NCBI GenBank assembly: GCA_022559845.1
Contig: CM040124.1
Location: forward strand, 66,239,491-66,303,490
Source of the DNA: Amorphophallus konjac
Taxonomy: Eukaryota; Streptophyta; Magnoliopsida; Alismatales; Araceae
DNA length: 64,000 nt
Direction of reading: 5' to 3'
The notes below the pieces were generated by a model. It was not told the DNA's origin. It saw only the letters and a program-made list of their open reading frames with translations, and made no database searches. How positions within the stretch are numbered: the first letter of the stretch is position 1; each line of letters begins with the position of its first letter. Positions 43,084 through 55,997 of this stretch are shown piece after piece. The translations under genes and the position numbers were made by a program.

Positions 43084-46000
43084 TGTTTGCGACGGGTTTT
43101 TATCCGACTGTCTTGTCATTTTTATTTCGTGTATATATGTGTATATGTACATATATACATGTCTTATTTCACGTGTCGATCAACCAATTAACTAACCGGT
43201 AATTAACTGACTGATGGACGACGCGGGCGTGCCAGTCACATGAGTGACGATTTTATGATGCGCTCATTCTGACCCGTGTCGGGCGAATGTGAAGTTCGGT
43301 CGGGACCAGCAGTCCGCCATACCATAAAGGCTATGGCGTTAATTACATCCCCCATGAGGAGGGAACACCTTTGATTAATTGCCGAGATAGCGGGCTGTCG
43401 AAGCCAGAATAAAGGAGCTACATGATGACCATGACGAGGCATGCGGATGCATTTATTTATCATGCCAAGGATGCATAGTTTATCGAATTATGGGCCCTTG
43501 GTACGTGGCGGAGGACGTAGGCCCGAAGACCACCGTCGCGCATAGCGAAGACTTCCGATCGAGCGTAATCAGACCTTCTGTCAACGCTATTTGATATACC
43601 CGAGGGTCCATGCGAACATGCATGCATGATGATGATGATAAGTAAGATGACAGAATTATGAAGATGAATATGATTCAGTCACATATTTATTAAGCCCCGC
43701 CAACGAGGGAAAGGATGGCACAAGCATGATGATAAGGGTAGAGTGAAGACAGACATAATGGTGAAAACATGATAGCAAGAAGGTTTCGATTCGAAAGGCC
43801 CTCTCCTTATTCAATTTATTCCTAATTAGGGTTGATTGACTTCGCCCTCGGGAAGGCGGGGGTCGCTCGGGGCGAGCCAGGGATTAAAGAGTACAGCGAT
43901 TAGAAACGGCACCTGAAGGCGTAGGTATAGGACTTAAAACGGCGTCGAAACCGTAGGTAAATAAAAGGGGTTTAAAACGGCGTGGCCCTAATTGGGACGC
44001 GCCGGGGAGAGGCGCGCCGGGGAGAAGTGCGCCGGGGAGGGCGCGCCGTTTTAGAGCGCGCCGCTTAGGCCGCGCCGTAAACGAATGGCGCCAGTTTAAC
44101 TTAAAACCGAGAATTTGTTCATTTTTCTTTGGTTTATTGAAATACTTTGGAAAACTTTGAGAATTTATTTAAGCTATTATTTCACAGGGTCGACCCCGGG
44201 GCATCCGGGAGCCGAGTCACGGGCCCGCGCGAGGTTCGTACTCGAGCGCGGCGATCATTCCGAGTTATACTCGTTCGAGCCGAAATTTCGGCAGCATCTC
44301 CCCATCCCGGAGGATTTATCGGGGAGAAGCGGGGAGTACTCACGTAGTGGAGCAACCCCTAAGAGCCGGGTGGCACAACGGCGGCCGGCAAAAACCTGAA
44401 CGGAGAGGAAAAACCCCGAGGTCAAACCTGCTAGGGGCACCAAATCCGTGGGTAACAGCGAGCGAATGAAGCAACTCAATACGGGAGCGAAGACCCCGAG
44501 GGCTAGCCTACGAGGGGCATGCAACCAAAGTCACCACAACACTCGAATCGGGACGACCGATATGGGAGGGAAACCCTGAGGGCAAGCCTACGAGGGGCAC
44601 GCGACCCACGGCCACCACGAGGCCCATTAAGGACCGTGGATTTGGATTTGTCGGGACATGGCCCCGTTGCTGTGCATTCAATAGCCTGCTGGGATATTCA
44701 TCATTGATGGACGAACCTTCCGCCGGCCGAATGACTAACGTGGAAGATCGGGGAAATGTCCCCCTCCCCGGATGCTGGAATGATGCTACAGAGCACAGTC
44801 CCGTTGATATGCGCACGAAACGAAAGAGTAATGCGAGAACGACAAAGTCCATAGGCTAAATAGATCGATGCTGTGCGATTGGCATAGAGGTGCCGGGGAA
44901 GGGATGTACATATGTCACATTCGGGCACGAGCCGACAAGAATAGAGAGGGACGACAGAGGCAATCCTCCCTTCCCCCCCCCCCCCCCCGACCTATGAAGA
45001 GAGGCACAGGAGGAGGCGAGGGATAGGTTCCCTCGACAGAGATAGACGGGGATACGCACATAAGTGTGTCTTCAATCACAGAACCCGTGGCATATGCGAT
45101 GCAGAGCCCTGCAGTCGCACTAGAATCAGAAGAAAGAAAACCCCGGGGAGGGGGGAAGAAGGTTTCATATGGCCCGAGAGCCTATCCAGCGCCGGAGAAA
45201 ACCTATTGCACGGGAGTAGATACACTGGGAAATCATTGAACGTATATTCGAAGGGGAATTGGAGAAGGCATTCATGAGATAGAAGACATTAGCCACAAAC
45301 GGCATTTCATTCATCCTACGAATCGATACGGATAGACATATGCATAATATACAGATTCCGGCGCCGTCGTTGTCGATCGGCCGTCGTTTACATTAATGAA
45401 GAAACGATTACAGATAAAGTGGGGAGAGGAAATGGTGAGAGAAGGGGAGGTCAGGCTCATATCATCGCCCCTCCCCTCCTTCACTTACATTGTGCCAGAG
45501 GAAGAAAACCAAAAGAAGGACATAGGGATTCACTGGATGAAACGCGGAGACCCACCTAAATCGATAAGAAACGGACGGTCTCCTTCTCCGATTCTGGGAG
45601 GCTGGAGTGGAGCGTGGTGGCGGCCGCCGAGAGGCTCGAACGGAGGTTTCCTCAGATTGAAGAACCCTCGACCCCTCTCCCTGGACCTCTCCTCTTTCTT
45701 TCTAATTCTCTTTTTTTTTCTCCTTTGATTCCGCTTCCCTCTTTTTTTCCTTGTCGCTCTCTTGATCCCCTTTTTTGTTTTTGGCGAAGGCAGGCTATAT
45801 ATATAGCCCTTTTGTTAATTCGGCGCCCCGGGAAGGGGGCGCGCCGGATTTGGTGGCGCCGGGAACACGTCCCGATCGGTTTTTGCGCGCCGGTTTGATG
45901 GCGTCGGGGAACGCATCCCCTATTGTAATTGGCGCGCCGGTTTGACGGCGCCGGGAACGCATCCCCTATTGTAATTGGCGCGCCGGTTTGACGGCGCCGT

Positions 46001-46710
46001 TTTAACTTGTTTACTCGGCGTGCCGGTCCGGTGGGTCCGGAGATGATTCCGGAAGCTCCCGTTGACTATTCCTCTCGCCCTGGTCCTTGAAAAACCTTGA
46101 CGTGGAGTCGAGGAAGCTCTCGACACGACGAACGGCCTTGATCAGACTTCCGCGTGTGTCTGGTCCGAGCACACGGATGTCCTGGTGGTACAGCCTTCGG
46201 CACTGCGATTTGTGCTCCTGGTTGAGACGGATTCGTGCTCAAAGCTTCTTTGCAGGATGGTGTTGCATCCTGGATAATTCCGCCTTGAACGGCGATCAAT
46301 TGGCCACTAAAGAGCCCATTATGACGAGGAGCCGAACCCATGTCGGGTAATCGGGACCCTCTGCTGACAGAGCCCTCGGCCCCTTGTTGTGGACGGCCGA
46401 GGACGTTTTTCCTCCTTAGGAGAGCCATTGGGTAGACCGTCATCCTTGGTCGGGCGACGGATGTGGGGTAGCGGCATGACGAGGTCGATGCCGGATCATT
46501 GGGCAGGCTTGATCGCGCTGTCGGTTGGTTGTAGGTTCATTCCGATTCTTCTAAGGTGAAGTCCCCGGTGTTCCCTTCAAGGTGGCTCGGGGCTCTGGCA
46601 GCTTGAAGAGCCTTCAGTAAGCCAGTCTTCATCGGCTTCTGCGCTTCAGTGGGCCGTATCATTCATCTTTGCGGCTTGGTTGCCGAAGGATCATATTTTG
46701 AGTGGCAACA
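43084..46710 (-). repeat. 5' LTR of element B (3627 bp)
   Basis: Pairs with 9501-13082 over its whole length. The 45-bp excess is explained by one extra 46-bp unit of the GGCGCGCC cluster (copies at 45909 and 45955). TATA box on the minus strand at 45796-45805. Confidence 0.93.
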
Positions 46711-46715
46711 AGGGT
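46711..46715. other. TSD of element B, right copy (AGGGT)
   Basis: Matches 9496-9500; D's internal sequence resumes here. Confidence 0.9.
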
Positions 46716-49013
46716 CCGCGGTGAGTTCGGGACTTGGAGATGAGCGTTGACGGTTGACGATTATGGCTCGTGTTGCAGCTCGAGGCGTGGCGTGTTGCAG
46801 TTCGAGGAATTGTAGTGGTGGTGCATCGCGAGATGTTGTGATCGTGGTCTGACAGAACACTTGGCGAGTGTCGGCGGAGGAGCTGACCTGACGAGAGGCA
46901 ATGGTCTTTCTTGATGCTGGAAGGTGTTGTTCCCAGTGTGTACAAGGTCCGAGGTCAGGTCGAGCGTGGAGACCTTCCGTTGGTCGGAGGTATATTGAGT
47001 TTTTCCATTGGTTGGAGGAGATCACGTTTTGCCAAGGTTCGTCATCTTGCATCGTGTATTCGGATTGGTTGGCCTTCGTGTGCCATGAAGTTCGTGCGAG
47101 ACTTGTCTTTTGTTTTGGCAAGGTGGTTGCCTGTGAGAAGTCGTGCCCATTTCTCTAGTATGTAATGGCGTTGGCACTGTCCCGGAAGGATGAGTGCTGG
47201 TTGGATGGTGTTTGTGAGAATTTGCGGCTGGTGTTGTGATTCCCGATGTGTTGAGGATTGGAGTCTGCGGAATTGCAGAGGATTGCCAGATTTGGAGAGA
47301 ATCGGTGCTCTAGGTTTGAGGTAATTGAGTTTTCCTCAACCTGTTGTTTGGAGTCAGCCAGCCGAGTTGAGAATTGTTGGGATGATGAATCCCGAGTTGC
47401 CGTAATGGCTGTGCATGTGAATCAGAGTATGCAACGGAAGCCTGGTAGGCCCATGACCCACAGGTTCAGGATCATAGCGTTGGTTGCTACGGGCGGATTC
47501 CTAAGGATGTGTAGGATGGTGAAGGATTGGTTCCTTGGTGTGAGACATGTTGTTGCCATGCCGTTGCTTGAGATATTGTGGTTCATGGCACTGGCAGGAT
47601 GGAGAGTTGGGGAAATATGTTGGCAAGTTTGCCGCATGAGTACCTTGTTCTTGTGTTGGAAGTTGTGTTCTCGGATAAGATTGTGGTCCTTGAGAAGTGA
47701 TCTTTAAGAGATTATGGGTCCCAGTTGGTTACTGTGAACAGCTGGTAAGGCTAGTCGAGTGGTCGACCATGCTAAGATGTGTATTGTCTGGGGACCCGTG
47801 TGTAATTGTTGTGGCATCGTCAACCAGGTTGCCGTGATAGCAAGTGGCAATTGGTTGCCTCGGAGTCCTGTGCTGTGAATTGCTCAGGTTGTGTCCTGTG
47901 GCACTATGGCAAGAGCGGAATCGAGATCGGTAGGCGTCCATTCAGAGTAATTGAGATAAGTTGGGATTGGATTGCAATGGACTATGCCTGTGTATGGTGG
48001 TCCCTGTGGGACGTTGGCATTGGATGGTGATCCTTAGTCGGGTGACCAGCATGGGAGGATTCCCCTGTAAGTCTGAGTCAAGTGAGGTGAGGACCGAAGA
48101 CTCCGGAATCTCGCCAATTGGTTTTGTCTCCCCTGAGAGGGTAGAGTTGGCATGAGGATAGGTGTGGATGCGGTATCCAAGTGTGGATCGGCTCGAGATG
48201 TGGTGTTGGTTAGTGTGAGAGTCGACGAATGGCCTGTCGAGAATTGGAATGTGCCCTTCAGACCTGGTGAAGGACCAGGAAAAAAGGAAGAAGTTGAGAG
48301 AGTCAAGGGTTTTCCGTTGACGAATGTCTAGTGACCGGTGTATAGTCTTTCACAGACAGAAGATTCTTGTGGTTGTGAGTCAAGAATGGCGAGAGCCGAG
48401 TGCAAGCGAGGCCTTTGGTGGCCGTTTCTGTGATGTGCTTTCCTCATATGGGGCGTGGGCTTTGTCAAAGTTTGAGTTCTGACAGAGTTGGTCCCGTGTT
48501 GTTATGAGCGTTCGGCTTGCCAGGTGTGAGATGGTCCTTGGCGTGGAGCCGACGGATGTGCGGCAATCGATTGGAAAGACGGCGTGAGCTGGTGGAAGCT
48601 CAGCACTAGCCATCCCTTGTACAGGGCATGAGATCAATCAGTAGGATCATGAAGCTGATGTTTGATTGGTCCTCTGAGTATGTGGTTTTAATCGGTGGCT
48701 ATTTCTCGTAACGAGGACTTTGTCTCCTCGGTGAGTGAGATTGTGGCAGTGGTGCTGTGATTGGATTTCGTTGTGACTGAGGTGATGCAAGACTTGTGCT
48801 TTTATGTTATGCCTGATCTAATGATCAATGTGTGCGGTGTGCGGACCGAGGTGTTGCTCGTGATTATGGTCTGGCCGTATCACTCAGGATCGGTGCTTTC
48901 GTGAGAATCACGGTTTTTTGTGCTGGGGCCCTGATAGCGTTGTCAGTTGGTTAAGGTATTATCCCCCTGTGGCTTGGTGCAAATCTTGAATTTCGAGGAT
49001 GAAATTTATTTAA
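46716..49013 (+). other. Element D internal region, second part; no convincing gene
   Basis: G/T-rich DNA with short frames only; the longest (47258-47707, 149 codons) has no family signature. The end reads CTTGAATTTCGAGGATGAAA, a 3' terminal motif seen in plant chromoviruses. Together with 8831-9495 it may be a decayed or never-coding internal domain. Confidence 0.65.
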
Positions 49014-49024
49014 CGGGGGAGGGC
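49014..49024 (+). other. Polypurine tract of element D
   Basis: GGGGGAGGGC directly before the 3' LTR start TGTAATGCCCC at 49025, confirming plus orientation. Confidence 0.85.
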
Positions 49025-49720
49025 TGTAATGCCCCGGGTTTTTCTGACATTTTTCGGATCTGGATCCATGGGTTTCAGATCGCTTTTGTGGGTCCCGGAT
49101 TGAGTTTTGCGGTTTACGCGTATTTTTGCCTGTCGGACCTTCGGAACCCCGTGTAGGGTGAACTAATGTGTTCTCCAACTCCGGGACACTACCAGCGCAT
49201 TGTGCATTTTCCGAGGATTATGGGGAGTATTTTTTCCTATTTTTGGTATTTTTTGGATTTTTTCTATATATATAACCCCCCTCTCTCTCTCCTTACAACT
49301 CTCACTCTCTCCCTCTCTCTTCTCTCTCACGTTCTCGCCTCTCCCCCTCTCTTCTCTCCGGGTGGCCGAAGGAGATGGACGAGGGCGAGGTGGTGACACT
49401 CGTGGGGCAAGGGGCGGCCTGGACGGGGCGAGGATCGTGGCGGTGGAGGCTCGACGAAGCTCAGCCATGAGTTCGGGACGCTGCGGCATTCGTGTGGCAT
49501 TTTCTTGGTGGATCGGCATCCTCGGCGCGCAGAATCTTTGGAGGAGGTAGGGGAATGGTTCCCAAGCTCGTGTACTTCATTTCCCGCGAGTTTGGTAGCC
49601 CGAGGCAAGTCGAGAGGGTTTATTTTCTCGCCGGGGTTAAAATGTGTGATTTTGGGGTGTGAGTCGGATCTCTCGTTTTGATTACGTTTTTGGGGTTTAA
49701 ATGGGTCCTCTCGATGCTAG

Positions 49721-49725
49721 AGTGG
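49721..49725. other. TSD of solo LTR, left copy (AGTGG)
   Basis: AGTGG here and at 51806-51810; the uninterrupted D 5' LTR has the related AGAGG once at this place. Confidence 0.88.
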
Positions 49726-51805
49726 TGTGGATGCACTTTTCGACACGCTCATTTGTTTGTTTCTTTAGGTCGGTTTATTCGGTGGGTTTGTTCATTTATT
49801 AAGTGTGTGGGCGTGCCAGTCACAAAGGTGACGATTTATTGTGCGCTCGATCTGACTAATCAGACGATTGTGTGGTTCGTGTCGGGACCAAAACCCACCG
49901 TGCCGTAAAGGTCATGGCGTCATTTACATCCCCTCAGAGAGGGGAACACCCTTGATTAATCGCCGGGAATCAGGGCCTCATGGCCAGGAAACTATATCGA
50001 GAGAAACAAGCTGATAGCAGTCTCGAATCAGTCGGAAAACCCGATGTCTAGGGAAGCAAGCATTCGAAATATGTCGGTCACTCAAGGAACCATTTTGATA
50101 TTCGGATGAGCGTCCGGCCTCAGAAAATTGTGATCGTCACGGGGAAAACCGGAGCATATGTATGCCGGGGTACGGCAAGTTTATTGTTCAAAGGGATATG
50201 AGACATTCGGTTGAATCCCGATTAGAGTGGTCAGAAATCAGTGAGTTTATTGGCCCGGTGCGAGATCGAGCCAGGACCATTCCGGGGGTGCCTCTTGCGG
50301 TCCAAACGAGGCTTGCGTGGGCATCGTTAATGTTTCCGGTGCCGAAGGTAGACATTCATAGACCACTTTATGTTCGGACGAAGGTCCGTATTGAAGGTAC
50401 GGTGTAGACGAAAACAAACCTGTACAAATGTATGTCGAGAGAGGTTTCTCGCTCGGCATGTCGGTCACTGGCGCAAGAAGATACAGGTGATAGAGTTTAG
50501 TCGGGCCGTCTGGTTTAGGGCCTTTTGCTCACACGTTTGCATATCCTCACAAACGGGGAAGAAGTTGACACAGGGAGAGTTCACCCCGGGATGGGAGTGG
50601 AATACATTGCAAAGGGGGTGAAAGAAGATACTGATGAGGGAAAAAAAGGAACACAGACCCCCCCCTCGACTCACCTCTCACACTCACACCCTCTCTCTTT
50701 CTCTTCACCTTGCCGGCATGGGTGGACCGAGCTTCTTCTCCCTTTTTCTTCTTCTCTTCACTACACACAGCCGAGAGCACCCCCTTCTCCTTTAGGATGG
50801 CCAACCGGGGGGAAAGCCAGCCTCCTTCTGTTTTCATAGTAATGCCCCTTTTTATAGAATGGCTCGCCTGGGAGGTTCCTGCCACTTCCACCTCGTCCGC
50901 AATGAAGCTCAGAGTTGACATGGTGCGCTGGACGATGCCGGTTCGCGTCGTACGCTGCTGTTCGTCCGAGGATGAGATGGTCACAGGTCTGTAGGGGTTG
51001 CTTCGCCGCTGCCGCTCCTGTGCTGTCGAATGGAGGTAGAAGCAGAGCGTTGGGCATTCAATGTTCTCTGCACGCTATAATGATGCAAAACAGAGCATCG
51101 GTATGCCGACGGGACAGAATGGGGTTAAACCGGCGCGGTGGAACAGTGCCCACGCCGGTTTAAACCCAAGTGCAATTGGCGCGCCGGTTTAGCTTTCAGG
51201 CAAGTGTGGCGCCGTTTTAATCATCAAAGGGGGATGGCCCCTTCAACCAGAAGCGCGCCGGATGACCAAATCAAGGAGGGGCGCCGTTTTAAGCATCAAA
51301 GGGGGATGGCCCCTTCAACCAGGAGCGCGCCGGATGACCAAAGCAAGGAGGGGCGCGCCGTTTTAATGCAACACAAGGGGGCGCACCGATTAAGGGCCTT
51401 GTCGCGCTGTTTTAGGCACCGAATGAATTCTTTTCGAAGTCACGGCTACTTATACGAACGTTGGCGTCCTCGGATTGTTTTAGTCGCGATGCATGGCTTC
51501 CACAATTTTCCGTTCGCAGCTTCTGGGGCTCGATCCAAGGCTTTGCGTGACTTCCGGCATATGCCGAGACTGTGCCGGAGTTCCCGATTTTTTCTCTGAT
51601 TCAGCTCTCGGCACGACCGGTTGGAGAGTTGTGGCCGCGTCTTCCGCCTGGGGGGGCTTCCTTAACGGGTAACAGACCACCAAGCGAGTTCTCATCCTGA
51701 TCGGGCGAGGCATGGGGTTTATTCTACATTTTCATCTTCGGCTCACTCTCGAGTGTCGAGACATGCATGCTGTATGATCCTCATCGACATTTTTCGACGT
51801 CCACA
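49726..51805 (-). mobile_element. Solo LTR (2080 bp), relative of element B's LTR
   Basis: Ends TGTGGATGC and CGTCCACA, forming a short terminal inverted repeat, with a 5-bp TSD and no internal region. Orientation follows B: GGGCGTGCCAGTCACA and the following 150 bp at 49810-49975 resemble 9646-9800. A minus-strand TATA box lies at 50851-50856. GGCGCGCC-type repeats at 51124-51415 include a 72-bp tandem duplication (51222 and 51294). A solo LTR most likely arose by recombination between two LTRs of a full element. Confidence 0.9.
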
Positions 51806-54117
51806 AGTGGTTGAAGAATGGTTTCCCCTTGTTTTCCCTTTCACATGGGTGTGAACGGGGCGTGGAATGGGGTTTTCCATCGAGTTCGCCATTTTCAGAT
51901 TTGCAAGCAAGTAGCGTTCGTATCAGAGACCGCCACTGTATGAGGCGGTGCTCTGGAGACCACGACTTGTCCCCTTAAGTTGGTTCGTGGGTTGCGGTCT
52001 CGTGATGGACCATCACTGGTAGTACCGGTCTCAAGGAGACCGCCAAACAGTGAGTGGTGGTCAGGGCATGACCATTTTTATGGCTTTAGTGGTCAGGGGG
52101 CGGGCTGCTACTTCTTCGTCTGTGTCTTGTATAGTAGCGGCCTTGCGACTAACCGCTACTCTCTTAATAGCGGTCAAGCCAAGACCGCCACTAGTAGTTG
52201 CGGCCTTGGGGAAGACCGCCCCTTGGCAGTGTGTTTTTAGGCAGCTAGCGGCCCAGGATGGACCGCTATTTGGTGGCTTGCGGTCCAGGGTGGACCGCCA
52301 CTAGATGTGACGGTCCAGGGAGGACTGCCACTTGGTTTCCATGTTAGCTGCATTCTGTTTGTGTTGTGTTGGCCCTCGGTCGACCCAGTTGTGACCCAGT
52401 GGTCGACCTTCTGTCTCGTGGTTGTCCCGGACACCCCGTGGGTTCTGTGACTGTGCTTTTGGGTGTCCGGAGGTACCGTGCTACCTCTTGCGTGCCCATG
52501 GGTTTGGAGGGTCCGGGTGACCCCATGTGTTCCGGGCTTTCATGCTTTTGCTAGATCGAGCCACCGTGGGTCGGCGTGAGTGCGGAGGGCTATTCCCGCA
52601 CATCATTGGCATTTCGGTAAGCATTTTCCGAGTGGGCTGTGAGTTTGGCCCTTGGACTGCAAGTCCAGTCACCCGGCCTGGGGCTGGAGGTTTCTCACTT
52701 TTCCCTTGGATAGGGGATCAACTCGGTGACTCGTGAGCTACGTTAGGAATCATGCTACCGTGGTTTTAGACCTAGGGGTTAGGCTAGATTAACGACGCTG
52801 TGCCATGATGTGCAGTGGTCTTGACCCGAGTCGTGTGACTCAAGGACCATTGGGTTTATTAGTTCTAGTGGATTGTCTAGAGTCTGGTGGCCCCGAGCCA
52901 CCTAGTACTTCATGTTACTCGCGATGGGTGCATGTGTGACTTTCCGTGTTCACATTAGTGACTCCCCACTAGTCGTATCCTTCTTTCAACATGCGTGTGC
53001 TGACCCACGAGGGAGTGGTGAGCGGCTTACCCGAGAGAGATGGTTTTTAGGTTGGTTACCATTGGGCCCCTACGCGTAGCCTGAGTCCGGGCTTTGGGGA
53101 AGTACCAGCTAGAGGATCTGACCAAGGGTGCATGGTCTATGTATGCACACGTGGTTGGGGGCGTCGGACCCGCGCTGACGAGCGCGACCCTAGCTAGTCC
53201 TTGTTTTGTGTTCTTGGTTACTTTGCGGTGTCTCTGTCTCCGCCTGGGGCATTGTAGGGAGACACCTGAGGCTGCGGACTAAGTCATCAGTGGACGCATC
53301 CGGCCTTGCTTCTGGTGGGCAGGTACTCTCGTCACGTGACGCGAGATACTCGTGATCCGAGTTTCCATTTCTCGTCTGCGAGACGTGGTTTTACGCGTAG
53401 TTTCTGGATAGTTTACCAAGGTAGAGGTCTAGGGTTTCCGGTGAGCGTCACAGAGGGTTTTCCCTAGACAACATAGAGTTCACGACGGCGAGGTCGTAGT
53501 CCTGTCAAATCGGACCGCGTGGTTTAGGGTTGGGCCTTTCTCTGTGAGACGGGCCTCCATGACAATGGTGTCGTGATGGTCTCCTGGTAATGTAGCCAGA
53601 GATTTTCTTATTAGTCTGGTAGTCCCCCGATTGTGAGATCAGGGCGTGTTTTTCGGTACAGTAGGAGTAGCTGTAGAGCCGAGTTTTTACCAGCCACCGA
53701 GTTTGCAGTTCCTGCTATTGCTGCTACTTTCTGCTACTGCCGTTGTTTACGGTTGGGATTCCGCGGGACCCCTACTGAGCCAGTGATAGGAGGCTCACTC
53801 CTGCTTTTCAGGTGTGACGGTTCTTCCTCGAGGTTCGAGGGTGCTGCACGGTGGTTCTTAGTTGCCAGCTCGCCGAGCTGAGGGTTCCCTCGGTGTTGGG
53901 TACACTTCTCTGCCTTTGACTGTACTTCTGTTGGACTAGACTCTGTTGTAGTTAGATTATTTATTTCCATTAATTGTTGAATTATCCTGCTTTATTTCAT
54001 ATTTCATTGCATCTCCACACTCCTTTTATCCCTTCCAAGCCCTCCGGCTCATGGGCGGCGGGCCAGGATTCAAATGGTATCGGGTCACTCCCGATATCTG
54101 GATCTTGGGTTGTTACA

Positions 54118-55986
54118 CCGAAATATGAAGGTATGAACGCGTCCCCAATGGCTGACACCTTTAAAATAAGGCGTCCATATCCACAGACGCGTTCACAATC
54201 GATCACGAAAATTTTGGTCAGGTTCATCAGAATGTGGTCCCAATGTGACCGCTATCATAAGTATGCGGTCACGGGACGGCCGCGTTCTTCTCAAGGCTAG
54301 CAGAACCCGAACAGAACCCCGTTTCATGGGTCCAAAGGCCAGTTGAACCCTGTCGTATATAGTAGGATGAGGATTATAGAGGTTTTCTGGGTTTTTGTGG
54401 TATAACTAGCTCGGCGTCCTAGTGAGAATCCCAAGCTCATGGAGACTTACGGAGGCTTTGAAACATGAACACCTAGTCCGGCAGAAGGAATATCTGACGG
54501 AGAGGCATTCAATGTCCAAGAAGGTGTTCCTATCAAGCTACAGAAATCAAGCGGTAGGTTAACATCACCGGAGTGACATAACCTTAATCAACAAAACTCA
54601 TGATATGAATAACATCACATGCGCTAAGATTTAAAACAAGCTTTCATGTAATAATTTCATATTAATAGAAAGGTCTACTTATTTAATCATGTCGATAACT
54701 TTAGGGAAAGATACAAGCATGGAATCAAGGAAAGATGGATAATTAATTTAGAAGAAGTTAAGTTTTATTATAACCCTAATTACACAAATGGGTTCTGATG
54801 ATTAACAGACATAAAAACATGCAATTAAACCCAAGATAAGCCACTAAACATGCTGGGAGAAGCACTAGGGTTTCTGGAACTCGTGCAAAAAATGGGGTCT
54901 TGGAAGGGCCGCTATATACAGGTGACGGTCATGGCAGGACCACTATCAGGAGAATACAAATAAATAAAAAGTATAAATAAATACTTTTAATGAAGGCGTC
55001 CACTCTAGGGGACGAGCCTAAAAGAAGGCGTCTAGCGGAACTGACACGGTTAATATTTCTCACATAATATAATAGGAACACTATATTTTTACTGCTAAAG
55101 AACACGTCTAAAGATGGTGACGCGTTAAAAAGAAGTTGTCCATATGGTTGACGTGTTCATAATCACAGATTAAATTTTTAAAAATGAATCCCAGGTGGCG
55201 GTCTATCGGGCAACCGCGATTAGAAAACGGTTCCTGGAACGATTGCTACCTCAAGCAGAGAGCGTTTCTTGCGAGAAAACCCTAAAACGACGATATACAG
55301 TGCATGATTCATGAAATTCGGGCAATGTAGGCTATAAAAATTGGGCAAAATCATATAGAATAAAAGGAGACATGTAGATTAACAATTTTGACTCATTAAT
55401 TTTTTATTTAGCTCGAGAGATCACCTACCTTTAATCGAATTAGGAAGAAGGGGAAGAAGAACGGCGAACTCGAAGAACCCACGAAATCCTCCTCCTAGCT
55501 CGAATCTCCCACGCCCAACAGAGGCTCTCACGATCTAAGGTCGATCCAAGGAGGCTATGGGATCCTATTTATAGGATTTAAGACTCCCTAGAGTCCTAAT
55601 TAGGTCGAGGAGTCCTAGATCGAAATAAACTCCGAAAATAGTGAATTCTATCTAAATCTAGAGCCACCCTAGCCTATCTAAATCGAATTAGGGTTAGGGT
55701 TTTAGTTAACTTCGAACTCTTCTTTGTGGATTAGGGTTTAGTTGATGTAAGTAGCCCATTAGGGATCAATTTGAACCAATTTAGCCCAATTAAAATAGGG
55801 GTTTTAGAAAATTTCAATTTTTAGGAATTTATTTGGCCTTTTAGCCCATTAAGCCTCAATTTAATAGCCCATTATTATATTTCACTTAATTTCCATTATA
55901 TTTATTCCAATTCTTTTCTTTCTCCTTTTTTTCTAAATTTCTTTATATTTATTTAATTTATTCCTAGAAAAATCCGGGTTGTTACA
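54118..55986 (-). repeat. 3' LTR of element E, second piece
   Basis: Continues E's LTR after D; aligns by eye with 58395-60265. The first five bases are the right copy of D's TSD (CCGAA). It ends GTTACA next to the PPT. It carries GACCGC, GACGCGTT and AGGCGTCC motifs. No gene is seen. Confidence 0.88.
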
Positions 55987-55997
55987 CCCTCTCCCAC
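55987..55997 (-). other. Polypurine tract of element E
   Basis: Minus-strand GTGGGAGAGGG abutting the 3' LTR start TGTAAC. The upstream minus-strand TTTGGAGGACCAAATTCC resembles chromovirus 3' ends. Confidence 0.8.

Larger units (their letters stand above)
9501..46710 (-). mobile_element. Element B: giant Tat-lineage Ty3/gypsy retrotransposon with antisense PMD gene
   Basis: LTRs at 9501-13082 (3') and 43084-46710 (5'), a PBS, a PPT and the TSD AGGGT define the element. It spans 37.2 kb with element C inside and about 26.7 kb without. On the minus strand it encodes gag, linker, protease, RT, RNase H, a second archaeal-type RNase H and integrase; the double RNase H is the known hallmark of the Tat lineage (Tat, Retand, Ogre). 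Between pol and the 3' LTR lie tandem arrays and a gene on the opposite strand. The two LTRs differ by scattered substitutions (three in about 60 bases at 9600-9660), so it is younger than D and older than C. Confidence 0.93.
5805..54117 (+). mobile_element. Element D: long-LTR, protein-less gypsy derivative carrying nested insertions
   Basis: Two related LTRs (5805-8814 and 49025-54117), a Met-type PBS, a PPT and a perfect 5-bp TSD define one insertion of 48.3 kb. Removing B and the solo LTR leaves about 9.0 kb: two 3.0-kb LTRs and about 3.0 kb of internal DNA with no recognisable gag or pol. The sequence before the PPT (CTTGAATTTCGAGGATGAAA) resembles the 3' end of plant chromoviruses, so D is probably a large deletion derivative (LARD-like) that needs proteins from another element. 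That last point is inference. Confidence 0.9.
49025..54117 (+). repeat. 3' LTR of element D, interrupted by a solo LTR
   Basis: Starts TGTAATGCCCC and ends TTGTTACA; without the insertion it is 3008 bp against 3010 for the 5' LTR. TATA box at 49265-49275; GACCGC dyad array at about 51926-52322. The two LTRs carry many substitutions. Confidence 0.92.

Noticed and set aside
47258..47707. 149-codon frame in D internal region
   Set aside because: No gag or pol signature, no supporting neighbour, and G/T-rich composition that is poor in stops.
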